Below, piece by piece: positions 28,303 to 37,508 of a stretch of 64,000 bases of DNA. Under the pieces are notes generated by a model. It did no database searches. It was not told where the DNA came from and worked only from the letters and a program-made list of their open reading frames with translations. A program made the translations under genes and the position numbers. Source of the DNA: Streptohalobacillus salinus (GTDB taxonomy: Bacteria; Bacillota; Bacilli; Bacillales; Amphibacillaceae); assembly GCF_003201605.1 (NCBI RefSeq), contig NZ_QJJR01000001.1, forward strand, positions 1 through 64,000. The letters run 5' to 3'. Position 1 is the first letter of the stretch. The number at the start of each line of letters is the position of its first letter.

Positions 28303-30081
28303 TTATAATTTAAAGCGTGATACTTCATTTTCTAAATCATTAGAAAGATGACGTAATTGATCTGAACTGTTTGATACTTCTTCCATTGATGAGTTGGTCT
28401 CTTCTGCTGATGCTGCTGTTTCTTCAACTGCAGCAGCGGATTCTTCTGAGACAGCCGCGATATCATCAATTGCTTTTTGCATTTCACCGGTTTCGGTTTC
28501 AATTTGGTTTAAATCGTTGACGACTTTATTGATATTATCAACCATTTGCCCAATTGCTTGTTTGATGGTATCAAAAGCTTCGCCGGTTTCTTTAATTTGA
28601 CTAGAGCCGTCTTCAACCGCTTTGTAACCGGAGCTTAAGGACTCAGCTACTGTTTTAGATTCATTCTGGATGTCGGTAATGATACCAGTGATATCAGAGA
28701 CAGATGCGCCGACTTGTTCAGCAAGTTTTCTTACTTCGTCAGCCACCACAGCAAATCCACGTCCTTCTTCGCCAGCACGCGCTGCTTCAATCGCCGCATT
28801 AAGTGCTAGAAGGTTTGTCTGTTCAGCAATCTCTTGAATGACTTGAACAATTGAACCGACTTCGTTTGCTTTTTTGTCGAGCCCTTGTACTTTTTCAAAG
28901 GCGTCTTTGACAATCTGATCAATCGTCGTCATTTGTTTGACAGAAGTTGAGACTTTAACAGCACCAGCTTCACTTAATTGCGTAACATCGCTGGATCCAC
29001 CCTCAACATCATTCGCATGGGTGGTCGCTGTTTTAACATATTGGTTAAATTTCTCCATCGTAACAGCTAAATCGCTCGCACTATTTGCTTGTGATTCACT
29101 ACCACTTGAAAGTTCTTCCATGGTTGCGGCAATTTGTTCACTGCCTTCTTTTACTTGAGAAGATGCCATTGATAAGGTATCGCTTTGGTTGGCGACATCT
29201 TTAGTGGCTTGTTTGACGCGATCAATCATTTGACGCAACTGCGTCTTCATCTGATTTACACTATCAGCTAAGTCTTTAAATTCATTGTCGCCTTTAACTT
29301 CAACATCATTCGGACTGAGGTGCCCGTTGGCAACTTCGTTCATTTCTGTGCGAATGTGTGCCAAGTTTGTGCTAATATTTTTAACAAGATAAAAGACAAC
29401 CAGTAAGCCAATGATGATGGCAATGGCAGCGGTAATTAAATTCTGAATTAAAATATCAGAACGGACCATTCCGGCAAGTTCAGCCATGTCAAAGTCAAGG
29501 CCAACAACACCGATGGTGTTACCTGCTTCATCATTGATTGGGGAAGCGACAGTAATAACGGGACGCCCTGTGGCGGTATCAATGTAAGGTGCTGTCCAAA
29601 TCGTGTCATTCGCTTCTGTTGCGAGTGAGTACCATTCCGTCGTGGTTGGGTCATAGCCTGTTAAATCAACATCGGGAATGCTGTGTAAATAAAGAGCCCG
29701 ATCTTCTGTCCCTAAGTATAGGTTCAAAATAAAAGGATCATCTTCGGCGATGTCTGCGAGGGTTTCTTGATAGAAACCGGTGAGCTCATCAGTATTGCCG
29801 GCTGGTAGTTGTGAGCTATCAATAGCCTCAGTACCTGAGGGATCAACACGGGTGTAGTCGAACACATCACGCGTCCGATAATCGTTTACTTTCGCTTCAT
29901 ATTCCGTAAACGTTTCTTCATACGCACTCCCAAGCGCCTCCAATTCCTCCTTTTCAATAATCGCACGTTCAATGATCGCTGTGTTAGAATAAGAAATAAA
30001 ACTAGTGACACCTAGCGGAACAACGAGTAAAATAATCATAAAAAACGGTAATAAAAACTTAATTTGCTTAAACTTTCTCAC
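28303..30081 (-). CDS. methyl-accepting chemotaxis protein with dCache sensor
   Basis: A 592-aa transmembrane chemoreceptor. First membrane helix about 8-30, an extracellular double-Cache sensor about 35-210 ([34 protein letters not shown] is the membrane-distal pocket signature), second helix about 213-235, HAMP about 236-290, and the MCP signalling domain with [34 protein letters not shown]-like tip. The C-terminal region is rich in Glu/Gln and Ala near [19 protein letters not shown], the methylation segment. Start is GTG, 9 nt after GGGAG. Ligand is not predictable beyond small organic molecules. Monocistronic. Confidence 0.92.
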   Translation of the reverse strand: MRKFKQIKFLLPFFMIILLVVPLGVTSFISYSNTAIIERAIIEKEELEALGSAYEETFTEYEAKVNDYRTRDVFDYTRVDPSGTEAIDSSQLPAGNTDELTGFYQETLADIAEDDPFILNLYLGTEDRALYLHSIPDVDLTGYDPTTTEWYSLATEANDTIWTAPYIDTATGRPVITVASPINDEAGNTIGVVGLDFDMAELAGMVRSDILIQNLITAAIAIIIGLLVVFYLVKNISTNLAHIRTEMNEVANGHLSPNDVEVKGDNEFKDLADSVNQMKTQLRQMIDRVKQATKDVANQSDTLSMASSQVKEGSEQIAATMEELSSGSESQANSASDLAVTMEKFNQYVKTATTHANDVEGGSSDVTQLSEAGAVKVSTSVKQMTTIDQIVKDAFEKVQGLDKKANEVGSIVQVIQEIAEQTNLLALNAAIEAARAGEEGRGFAVVADEVRKLAEQVGASVSDITGIITDIQNESKTVAESLSSGYKAVEDGSSQIKETGEAFDTIKQAIGQMVDNINKVVNDLNQIETETGEMQKAIDDIAAVSEESAAAVEETAASAEETNSSMEEVSNSSDQLRHLSNDLENEVSRFKL

Positions 30082-30287
30082 GACAAACTTCTCCCTTCGA
30101 AATTAAAAACTTGAGCACATGTCTGCCTAAAAACAGACAGGCTTTCTCTATAGTTTTATTTCGTCAGTATAAAGCACTAAGTGAAGGAGATTGAGGGAAT
30201 TTTCAGATTAATAGTTTAATGGACCTATGTTTTTGTTGGATGTTGGGACTGTTTTAGTTGATGAATGGATAAAGGAGAAGATAATGG

Positions 30288-31178
30288 ATGGACGGTTGGT
30301 TGATATATAATCAGGGCATGCAAACAGAAAAATTTCAAACGATACATCATCGGTACATTGAAGCAGCCAAAGGGGAAAGCATGACGCTTTTGCCCCTGAG
30401 TAATGCAGAAATAACTATTGGAATAAAAGATAATCGTCACACATTATTGAATCAAAAAAAACCAAGCTTCGTGCTATTTCTTGATAAAGATATTCAATTA
30501 GCCATGCAGTTAGAAGCCATGCATATTCCAGTGTTTAATTCTTCAGCGGCAATTGCGGTGTGCGATGACAAAGGGTTGATGCATCACACCCTAGCTACGT
30601 CTGCACTTAACCAACCCGACACAATCATCGCACCGCTGTTGTTCCAACATCAATTGACGATGCCACAAGCATTTATTGATAGAGTCATTAAGCAGTTAAG
30701 CTTTCCGCTTGTCATGAAGAAAAGTTTCGGTTCATTTGGCTATGATGTCCACTTGATTGAAGACAGAGAACAGTTACTGGCGCTAAGCAATGAATGGGTG
30801 CATATTCCCCATATTTATCAACAATATATTGAAGCGAGTCACGGTCGCGATGTGCGGATTCATGTTGTGGGTGGCGCGGTGGTTGCTAGTGTCTTACGTC
30901 AATCAACGAATGATTTTCGGGCGAATGTGACCAATGGTGGCGTGATGCATCGCTATGAACCTAACGATGCTTTTAAACAGTTAGCCATTGCGGCCGCGGA
31001 CCGGTTAGGCTTAGATTTTTGTGGTGTTGATTTACTATTTAATGAAGATAACCAGCCAACAATCTGTGAGGTCAATTCCAATGCGCATATTGAAAATGTA
31101 TCTCGTGCAACCGGCATTGATGTTGCTGCATGTATTATGAACCACATCAAACGTCGAATCGATGTAAAATATGACTGA
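30288..31178 (+). CDS. RimK-like ATP-grasp ligase
   Basis: A 296-aa cytoplasmic protein with an ATP-grasp fold of the RimK/alpha-L-glutamate ligase group: FPLVMKKSFGSFGYDVHLI (phosphate loop and Lys), YQQYIEASHGRDVRIHVVGG (nucleotide-binding strand), ADRLGLDFCGVDLLF and the metal site CEVNSNAHIENVSRATG. Such enzymes join an amino acid, usually Glu, to a carboxylate on a protein, peptide or cofactor; the substrate is unknown here. The start ATG 30288 has GGAG ten nt ahead; an overlapping out-of-frame ATG at 30284 gives only eight codons. It stands alone, without a peptide or cofactor gene beside it. Confidence 0.85.
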   Translation: MDGWLIYNQGMQTEKFQTIHHRYIEAAKGESMTLLPLSNAEITIGIKDNRHTLLNQKKPSFVLFLDKDIQLAMQLEAMHIPVFNSSAAIAVCDDKGLMHHTLATSALNQPDTIIAPLLFQHQLTMPQAFIDRVIKQLSFPLVMKKSFGSFGYDVHLIEDREQLLALSNEWVHIPHIYQQYIEASHGRDVRIHVVGGAVVASVLRQSTNDFRANVTNGGVMHRYEPNDAFKQLAIAAADRLGLDFCGVDLLFNEDNQPTICEVNSNAHIENVSRATGIDVAACIMNHIKRRIDVKYD

Positions 31179-31209
31179 GTAACCGAAACACTTGACGGTT
31201 TCCTGGTAA

Positions 31210-31235
31210 ATTTATAGGTTATTAAACCTATAAAT
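31210..31235. repeat. perfect inverted repeat after the ligase gene
   Basis: ATTTATAGGTT (31210-31220) and AACCTATAAAT (31225-31235) form a perfect 11-bp stem with a 4-nt loop. There is no T-run, so it may be an operator or a weak terminator. Confidence 0.55.
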
Positions 31236-31303
31236 GAACAAAAAATTTCTTAAAAGTTAATAAAATTCTGGCTTTTTCTTAATAATATGATACGATTAGA
31301 CTA

Positions 31304-31378
31304 AGAAAAGGCAAAACTACTGTAAAGTAGTGACGCAAAGTTTCAGGTCTTATATTTTGAGATGGCTGGGCTCCCATA
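31304..31378 (+). promoter_or_regulatory. c-di-GMP-I (GEMM-I) riboswitch aptamer
   Basis: Shows the class I signature in order: GGCAAA at 31310, a P2 stem ACTACT/AGTAGT (31316-31331) capped by a GUAA tetraloop (31322-31325), GACGCAAAG, then the P3 arm CAGGTCT...AGATGGCTGGGC containing the tetraloop receptor side. The ligand-binding G and the closing C-rich end are present. It precedes an intrinsic terminator and a diguanylate cyclase gene. Confidence 0.92.
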
Positions 31379-31393
31379 TAAATGCGGTGTGTT

Positions 31394-31425
31394 CGTCTGT
31401 CTAGTTATCACTGACAGGCGTTTTT
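31394..31425 (+). terminator. expression-platform terminator of the c-di-GMP riboswitch
   Basis: CGTCTGTC/GACAGGCG 8-bp stem with one G-U pair and an 11-nt loop, followed by TTTTT. It lies between the aptamer and the cyclase gene, so c-di-GMP binding should decide read-through; whether binding turns the genes on or off is not clear by eye. TGTAAGCGTATGAT at 31441-31454, downstream, weakly resembles a cre. Confidence 0.8.
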
Positions 31426-31487
31426 CTGTTTAGTTTTAAATGTAAGCGTATGATGCGCAGGCAAGACGGATCGGGAGGTGTAGAGTG

Positions 31488-33308
31488 ATGAAATTAAAGA
31501 CAAAAGATGGCATGCAAATCTTTGCTTTTATTATATTAGGTTTAGTGATTCAATCCTTGCCGATTCAACTTACCTTTGGTATGCGCTTACCGATTACGTT
31601 TGTTGCGCATTTCTTTATTTTGCGATACTTTCCGTATCGACGTGCGATCGTCATGAGTATCCTCCTCAGTGCCATTTATATTGGCATCGATCAAGATGTT
31701 TTCTTGCATGGTTTAAGTGTGTTACATATGATTATCATTGGGTTTTTATATAACCGTTTTAAGCGTGATTTATTCACGTGGACGATTTTTTACGCACTGA
31801 TAGGTTATGTGGTTGGTGGTATTACCTTACGTTATACGATCGGTGACACTGATGTTGAGATGCTTGAACTGATTAATTTAATGACCTACTGGATTACACT
31901 GCTAATGAGTAGCTTAATTGTCGATTTAATCGCAGTTTACTCCCCTTACTTGCCTTACATTAGAAAATATACGCGCTGCTCAGGACCATTAAAGTACGGC
32001 CAATTGATTTTTAATGGTGTCATTGGTGTCGCGGTCTTGCCCCTTGTTATTTTAACTGCACTTACTAGCAACATTTTAGAAGACGAAATGATTGAAACAT
32101 TTAATGAGCGCCATACAGCATTAGAGGTTTTAATCGAAGACCATTTGGTATCGCTTGATGATATGGAACGTGAACGGTTAGAGCTTGGTTCTGCGATTGA
32201 TCGTGCCAGATTTACGGAAACCATTGATCAGTTCATCGGAGAACGAGAAGCTTTCGTTTATTTATATCTGGACGAAGGAGCAGAAGAGCCGTTTCTACAA
32301 ACAACTGGAAGTATGCGTGCCCCCTTGTTTAATAAGGTCTTACAAGGCGGATATGTCAATAATTTGTCAGATAACAAGCTACTTTGGCTTTCGGGAAATA
32401 GTAATGATGTGAGGCATTGGTATCACGGCTATTATATTGCCAATCATCAGATAGATCAGTTTTATGTGCAACATGTTATTCGTTTGAGTGAACCAGTGAT
32501 TAATAGTATTAGCACCTTGTACCGCTTTCAACAACTGATGATGATTGTGATGTTTTTATCCTTTTTAATCGCTTATCTTGTCGAACAACTCCTTACTCGA
32601 CAAATTAACCAGCTCAACAGACAAGCCAAGCGAATTCCGGTGGCGATGATTGAAGGCACCTACGTCGAGGAACAACCAACACGCATCGTTGAATTTCAAT
32701 CGTTATCCGAAGATTTAACGTTTGTAAGCAAACGTCTCAAACGGTTATTTATCGAATTGAACCACAAAAATAAACAACTCCATGATAAAACGAAAGCGTT
32801 AGAAAAGTCAGAGAATGAACTCTATTACGTCGCGCACCATGATCAGTTGACAGGGTTGCCGAATCGGCGCACCTTCTATCAAGAAGTTGAGAAGTATCTC
32901 GACCAAGCGGCTTATCCGTTCGTTATCTTGTTTATCGATTTAAATGATTTTAAACAAATCAATGATCAGTTCGGTCATAAAACAGGTGACGATTTGCTTG
33001 TTGTGATTGCGAAACGCTTCTTGACACTCCAAGGGCTGATGCCGATCCAATTTTTCCGTTTAGCAGGCGATGAATTTGTCGCTATATTCGAAGTAACAAC
33101 GAAACATACCTACGAAGACATGCGAAAAGTGTTAGAGCAAACAATTAATAAACCGATTGACGTAAGTGACAAGCCCTTAACAATTACCGCAAGTATTGGG
33201 GCTGGCTTTGCACCCGAGGATGGTGACTCGCTTGATCAGTTATTACAAAAAGCAGATCACCGGATGTATCATGCGAAAAAGAAACATAGAGAGGCACGCG
33301 ATGAATAA
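31488..33308 (+). CDS. membrane diguanylate cyclase controlled by a c-di-GMP riboswitch
   Basis: A 606-aa protein. Residues 10-160 form about five membrane helices resembling 5TM LytS-like input modules; a further helix near 175-195, an extracellular region about 197-350, a last helix about 350-370, a HAMP-like and coiled-coil segment to about 440, and a C-terminal GGDEF domain about 445-600. The active site is AGDEF (526-530), a functional variant, and no RxxD inhibitory site precedes it. It should make c-di-GMP in response to an external signal. Start ATG 31488 or the GTG three bases upstream, both after GGGAGGTG. The next gene, a solute-binding lipoprotein, follows after 39 bp. Confidence 0.9.
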   Translation: MKLKTKDGMQIFAFIILGLVIQSLPIQLTFGMRLPITFVAHFFILRYFPYRRAIVMSILLSAIYIGIDQDVFLHGLSVLHMIIIGFLYNRFKRDLFTWTIFYALIGYVVGGITLRYTIGDTDVEMLELINLMTYWITLLMSSLIVDLIAVYSPYLPYIRKYTRCSGPLKYGQLIFNGVIGVAVLPLVILTALTSNILEDEMIETFNERHTALEVLIEDHLVSLDDMERERLELGSAIDRARFTETIDQFIGEREAFVYLYLDEGAEEPFLQTTGSMRAPLFNKVLQGGYVNNLSDNKLLWLSGNSNDVRHWYHGYYIANHQIDQFYVQHVIRLSEPVINSISTLYRFQQLMMIVMFLSFLIAYLVEQLLTRQINQLNRQAKRIPVAMIEGTYVEEQPTRIVEFQSLSEDLTFVSKRLKRLFIELNHKNKQLHDKTKALEKSENELYYVAHHDQLTGLPNRRTFYQEVEKYLDQAAYPFVILFIDLNDFKQINDQFGHKTGDDLLVVIAKRFLTLQGLMPIQFFRLAGDEFVAIFEVTTKHTYEDMRKVLEQTINKPIDVSDKPLTITASIGAGFAPEDGDSLDQLLQKADHRMYHAKKKHREARDE

Positions 33309-33347
33309 AAAAGTTGGCGAATGTAAGAGGAAGGGGGCGTGTTAATA

Positions 33348-34685
33348 ATGAAGATGCGCATGCTTTATTTAACCTTGTTAATAATGCTGGGTTTGTTGTC
33401 AGGCTGCCATCACGACTTTGAAGCCTATGTCGCACCGGAAGAAAAACAAACAGAAGCGGTAACATTTAGCGAGGATGAGCTGGTGATTTGGACAACCGAA
33501 GATATCTTAACGGAAAATCTAGCGTTCTTTTTTAAACGGCATCCGACGATTCGCTTTAAAATTAAAGAAATCGATCGCATCGAAGTGATTGATCGCTATT
33601 ACAATGCGCTTACCTTAGAAGAAGTCCCAGATCTGTTACTGCTGCCTGATGAATATGTTGGTCTCTTATCCGAGCTTGATCAATTTGAAGATTTAAGCCG
33701 TCCCCCTTACTTTGATGCCGCCTTTTATTCAAGTTATCCAGATGCGTTGTTCGACCGTTATACCAATATGAATGGAGAAATGTATGCATTTCCGGTTCAC
33801 TTTTTCCCGTTTGTTACGTATTATCGCCACGATATTTTTGAAGCAATGGGCTTTCCATCACAGCCAGAAGCCATGTCTGACTATATCAGTGACGCTAAGC
33901 GGTATTTGGCAATGGTGACGCAGATGAACGAGGCTGGTTATGACGTTTATCAATCAAATCAAACGTTGATCCAAGATGGTTTAAGAGTCAGCTACCCATT
34001 TAATGCGAGCTATCAATACATTTATGACGACGCTCCCTTTCAACAGCTGTTGAATACGGTGGCTAGCTTAGAAGAACGCGAAATTAATCCGAACCATTCG
34101 ATTTGGAATGCCTACGGTCAAGAAAAACTTAAACAGTCAGAACTCGTCATGTTTCAAATGCCTAGCTATGGTGTCAACCATTTAAAAACCTGGGTGCCAG
34201 AACAAACGGGGTTATGGCGGATGGCGAAAATGCCATTTGGTTTATCAGGGATTGACCGTGAACAATCAATGATGGCATTAATACCAAAGCGAGCAAATCA
34301 TCAAACACTTAGTTTTGATCTAGTACGAGCATTAACACGTAGTTTAAACTATGAAATATTTTCAATTGGCAATGTCGATATGTTAGACCAAAGTCACTTA
34401 GATGATTTCTATTATGAGGTGCTCAGTGAATCAGCTCAAGGGAAACCATCGATGTTGGATTTATATGCACGTAGGCATTGGTTCAATACGATGTTTGATG
34501 TAAATAAAGGCTTAGCGATTACACCGCTCTTGTTTCAGAAAACACATGACCGTTTGTTAGAAGAAATAAGACTTGATCAACGGTTATTGATGAAAGAGAA
34601 AGCTAGACAAGCACAATTAAATAGGCCGCCCTTGGCAGAAGAGAGTGAGCCTGAAAATGACTTAGAATCGGTTGATGATGACTAA
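33348..34685 (+). CDS. orphan solute-binding lipoprotein (family 1 SBP) paired with a diguanylate cyclase
   Basis: A 445-aa lipoprotein: signal peptide with lipobox LLSGC, then an extracellular-solute-binding fold (DELVIWTTEDI, YYNALTLEEVPDLLLLPDEY, NGEMYAFPVHFFPFVTYYRHDIFEAMGFPS). The C-terminus is an acidic tail. No permease or ATPase gene is near, and it is co-transcribed with the cyclase behind the c-di-GMP riboswitch. A role as ligand-binding partner that feeds the extracellular region of the cyclase is more likely than transport; this is inference. ATG 33348 is chosen so that the signal peptide is normal; a GTG nine bases upstream is possible. Confidence 0.85.
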   Translation: MKMRMLYLTLLIMLGLLSGCHHDFEAYVAPEEKQTEAVTFSEDELVIWTTEDILTENLAFFFKRHPTIRFKIKEIDRIEVIDRYYNALTLEEVPDLLLLPDEYVGLLSELDQFEDLSRPPYFDAAFYSSYPDALFDRYTNMNGEMYAFPVHFFPFVTYYRHDIFEAMGFPSQPEAMSDYISDAKRYLAMVTQMNEAGYDVYQSNQTLIQDGLRVSYPFNASYQYIYDDAPFQQLLNTVASLEEREINPNHSIWNAYGQEKLKQSELVMFQMPSYGVNHLKTWVPEQTGLWRMAKMPFGLSGIDREQSMMALIPKRANHQTLSFDLVRALTRSLNYEIFSIGNVDMLDQSHLDDFYYEVLSESAQGKPSMLDLYARRHWFNTMFDVNKGLAITPLLFQKTHDRLLEEIRLDQRLLMKEKARQAQLNRPPLAEESEPENDLESVDDD

Positions 34686-34693
34686 ATTGAGAA

Positions 34694-34745
34694 GACCAAC
34701 GATCGCTTGTTGTGATGACTAGCAATGGTTGGTCGCCTTTGTTTT
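34694..34745 (+). terminator. intrinsic terminator of the cyclase-SBP operon
   Basis: GACCAAC (34694-34700) pairs with GTTGGTC (34728-34734) around a partly folded 27-nt loop, followed by GCCTTTGTTTTT. Confidence 0.6.
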
Positions 34746-34853
34746 TAAGAGGTAAAGCATATAGTAAAAAATAACAAATTGATTGTAATTTGTGAAATCT
34801 TTGCTATACTTTCATGTATGAGTTGAAATTTTCAGAAGAACGGATGAAGAACG

Positions 34854-35771
34854 ATGACAAACAAGCGAAGTAAAACAAAGAAAAAAAGAAATTGGTGGGT
34901 ATTAGCGCCACTTATTTTAATAGGTGTGTTGCTTTTAGCGGTAGGCATTTATGTCGCATATGTCTTTAATAGCGTGAAATCAAGCGTTGATCGGGATATG
35001 TATGAATCAGTTACTGCCATTGATTCAAGTTTGACAGAAAAGAAAGTAGAAGATAAAGCTGCGATTAATATTCTTCTGTTAGGCATTGATTCAGAGTCAA
35101 GTGTGACGGGGCGCTCAGATGCATTAATGGTTATGAATTTAAAACCAGATACAGACGAGATACAATTAATAAGCATCCCACGTGATACACGTACCTCAAT
35201 TGAAGGTCACGGTGAAGATAAAATTAACCATGCCCATGCTTTTGGTGGTCCGGATTTATCAATCGAAACGGTTGAAGATTTCTTAGATATTGAAATTGAT
35301 TATTTTGCACGCATTAACATGGAGGGCATGGCAGAGATGGTTGATTTAGTCGGTCCAATTACAGTCGATAATCATCTTGATTTTTCTCAAGGTGGTGATA
35401 CCTTCAGTACAGGTCCCATTACGCTAAATGGTGATCAGACGATGAACTACGTGCGTATGCGTAAGCAAGACCCAAATGGTGATTTTGGTCGAACAGAACG
35501 TCAACGAAAAGTTATTGAGGGCATTGTTAGAGAAGGTGCAAACATTGAAAACGTGACGCGGATCGTTGGTTTCACTGAAATTTTAGGTGATAACATGAGT
35601 ACAAACATGAGATTTAATGATATGACCAAACTGTTCCAGAACTACCGCAGTACATTGAACAATTTTAATAGTTATCAAATGCAAGGTTCTGGCACGATGA
35701 TTGATGGCATCTACTACTACATTATTCCCGAAGAAGAAGTAACAAACGTCCATAATCTGATCGAGTCCTAA
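34854..35771 (+). CDS. LytR-CpsA-Psr (LCP) family cell-wall ligase
   Basis: A 305-aa membrane-anchored protein: basic N-terminus, one helix about 15-37, then an extracellular LCP domain. Seen are ILLLGIDSES, RSDALMVMNLK, LISIPRDTRTSI, DKINHAHAFGG, ETVEDFLDIEIDYFARINMEG and NYVRMRKQDPNGDFGRTERQR, which hold the Arg and Asp residues that bind the polyprenyl-pyrophosphate substrate. It should transfer teichoic acid or another glycopolymer to peptidoglycan, as TagTUV do in B. subtilis. A TGC-TATACT extended -10 at 34802-34810 is a likely promoter. Monocistronic, with a strong terminator. Confidence 0.92.
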   Translation: MTNKRSKTKKKRNWWVLAPLILIGVLLLAVGIYVAYVFNSVKSSVDRDMYESVTAIDSSLTEKKVEDKAAINILLLGIDSESSVTGRSDALMVMNLKPDTDEIQLISIPRDTRTSIEGHGEDKINHAHAFGGPDLSIETVEDFLDIEIDYFARINMEGMAEMVDLVGPITVDNHLDFSQGGDTFSTGPITLNGDQTMNYVRMRKQDPNGDFGRTERQRKVIEGIVREGANIENVTRIVGFTEILGDNMSTNMRFNDMTKLFQNYRSTLNNFNSYQMQGSGTMIDGIYYYIIPEEEVTNVHNLIES

Positions 35772-35776
35772 ATAAG

Positions 35777-35813
35777 ACCCATCCCTTTCAACATGCGAAA
35801 GGGATGGGTTTTT
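35777..35813 (+). terminator. intrinsic terminator of the LCP gene
   Basis: ACCCATCCCTTTC/GAAAGGGATGGGT perfect 13-bp stem with a 7-nt loop, then TTTTC. Confidence 0.92.
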
Positions 35814-36096
35814 CTACTTGTAACACCGGTAGATTTAGTAAGGTATTGATGTCAAACTGGTCAGAAACAATTAATTTATTCCTCCTATTGAAGATCATTT
35901 TTGATGCCATTGCATTCTGGTTTAAGAGAGATTTACTGGACGCCGATTTTAGTCAATGTTTAGTCCATCACTAGTTAAGGCTACCTGTATCGTTAAAAAC
36001 AATCAAAAAAGATGAAGATTTGGCCAAAGATTGCTACACTAGTTATAGTGCTAAAGAAGAATTCCCTATGCTTTCAATGGAAAGGAGTATACAGAT
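35814..36096. other. intergenic region before the DUF1538 operon
   Basis: Non-coding. CACTA-GTTA-TAGTG (36037-36050) is a small inverted repeat near the likely promoter (possible -10 TATAGT at 36044-36049) and could be an operator. AAAGGAG at 36081-36087 is the ribosome site. Nothing else is supported. Confidence 0.4.
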
Positions 36097-36789
36097 GTGT
36101 CGATGTTAAAAGAAACCTTAATTGAAGTACTGTCCTCGTTTTTACCACTCTCTCTTATTATCATCTTGCTGCAATTTACCGTTGTATTTTTACCTACTCA
36201 ACTGTTTGTTGATTTCTTACTTGGCGCACTGATGGCAAGTGTCGGTATTTATCTGTTTTTACTCGGTATTCAAGTCGGTTTGTCACCAGTCGGTGAAATG
36301 GTTGGCTCAGCTTTGTCTAAAACAGGGAAACTTTCACTGGTTTTATTTTTTGGTTTTTTACTTGGGTTTGTTGTGACAGTAGCGGAGCCGGGTGTACAAG
36401 TTTTAAGCAATCAAGTTGAGTTTGTCTCTGATGGGGTGGTCCCAGGCGTTGTTTTGCTTTTGTTTGTCGCACTTGGTGTGGGGATTTTTGTCGCGCTTAG
36501 TTTGCTGCGACTGGTCTTTAACCTGTCGCTTGTTAAACTCTTAGCTAGTGGCTACCTCGTTATTTTTGTTCTAGCTTTAGTCACGCCGAACACGTTTGTA
36601 CCGATTGCCCTGGACGCTGGTGGTGCAACAACAGGGGCGATGGCTGTCCCGTTTATTTTATCACTAGGGGTTGGGGTCACTGCAGTGTTACGTGGGAAAG
36701 CAAACAGCGGTGAGAGCTTTGGCTTAATTGCCCTAAGTAGCATCGGGCCCGTGATTGCCGTGTTATTGTTAGGGGTGATTTACGGATGA
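36097..36789 (+). CDS. DUF1538 membrane protein, first copy
   Basis: A 230-aa integral membrane protein with about six to seven helices. DUF1538 marks are FFGFLLGFVVTVAEPGVQVLSNQV in the middle and DAGGATTGAMAVPFILSLGVG near the end. The next gene encodes a second copy with the same two motifs, so the pair probably forms a pseudosymmetric two-part transporter. The start is a GTG at 36097, 9 nt after GGAG. Its stop overlaps the next start (ATGA). The linked PII-like gene suggests control by nucleotide or metabolite binding. The substrate is unknown. Confidence 0.82.
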   Translation: MSMLKETLIEVLSSFLPLSLIIILLQFTVVFLPTQLFVDFLLGALMASVGIYLFLLGIQVGLSPVGEMVGSALSKTGKLSLVLFFGFLLGFVVTVAEPGVQVLSNQVEFVSDGVVPGVVLLLFVALGVGIFVALSLLRLVFNLSLVKLLASGYLVIFVLALVTPNTFVPIALDAGGATTGAMAVPFILSLGVGVTAVLRGKANSGESFGLIALSSIGPVIAVLLLGVIYG

Positions 36790-37508
36790 GTCGCTTATTT
36801 GAAGGGTTTACAAGTGTACTAATAGAAGTTGCCTTTGCGCTTTTTCCGTTATTACTTTTCTTTCTGTTCTTTCAAGTCTTCTTTTTGAAATTACGTCGCC
36901 AAAAAGTGATGGATACACTAGTTGGTTTCGGCTTTACTTACGTTGGACTTGGTTTATTCCTCCAAGGTGTAACGATTGGCTTTATGCCGGTTGGTGAGGC
37001 GATGGGTCAAATCATGGGAGCCTTAAGTTACCGTTACATATTAGTTCCGATTGGTTTCTTACTTGGTTTTTTCGCAGCCTATGCAGAGCCGGCCATTCAA
37101 GTCTTGATTAAACAAGTGGATAAAATCACCGCAGGAGCCATTCCAAAACGGCTCTTGCTCGTTACAATATCGGTCGGTGTTGGTTTGTCAATTGTTATTT
37201 CAGTCTTGAAAATCTTCCTCGGCTTTTCCATTTGGTATGTTGTTTTACCTGGATATTTGTTAAGCTTTTATTTAGCTAAAGATACAAGTAAATTATTCAC
37301 CGCGATTGCGTTTGATTCAGGTGGCATTGTGACGGGTCCGATGATTTCGACCTTTATGCTCAGTTTGTTTGTCGGATTAGCGGGTGTCACGCCTGGACGT
37401 GATCCATTAACAGATGGTTTTGGTATGATTGCGCTGGTCGCGCTCGCACCCATCCTATCTGTGCTTAGTTTAGGAAGACTCTATCAGGCAAAGGGAGGGC
37501 GCGTTTAA
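36786..37508 (+). CDS. DUF1538 membrane protein, second copy
   Basis: A 240-aa integral membrane protein homologous to the preceding gene product: VPIGFLLGFFAAYAEPAIQVLIKQVD and FDSGGIVTGPMISTFMLSLFVGLAG align with its two motifs. About six to seven helices; a short basic segment (KLRRQKVMD) follows the first helix. Start and stop overlap both neighbours (ATGA with the first copy, TAATG with the PII-like gene), so the three proteins are made at a fixed ratio and probably act as one complex. In other organisms the two halves can be fused in one polypeptide, as far as I recall. Confidence 0.82.
   Translation: MSRLFEGFTSVLIEVAFALFPLLLFFLFFQVFFLKLRRQKVMDTLVGFGFTYVGLGLFLQGVTIGFMPVGEAMGQIMGALSYRYILVPIGFLLGFFAAYAEPAIQVLIKQVDKITAGAIPKRLLLVTISVGVGLSIVISVLKIFLGFSIWYVVLPGYLLSFYLAKDTSKLFTAIAFDSGGIVTGPMISTFMLSLFVGLAGVTPGRDPLTDGFGMIALVALAPILSVLSLGRLYQAKGGRV

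Noticed and set aside
31380-31425. The hairpin after the c-di-GMP aptamer as a stand-alone terminator of the RimK-like gene
   Set aside because: It lies 216 bp after that gene and directly behind the aptamer, so an expression platform is the better reading.
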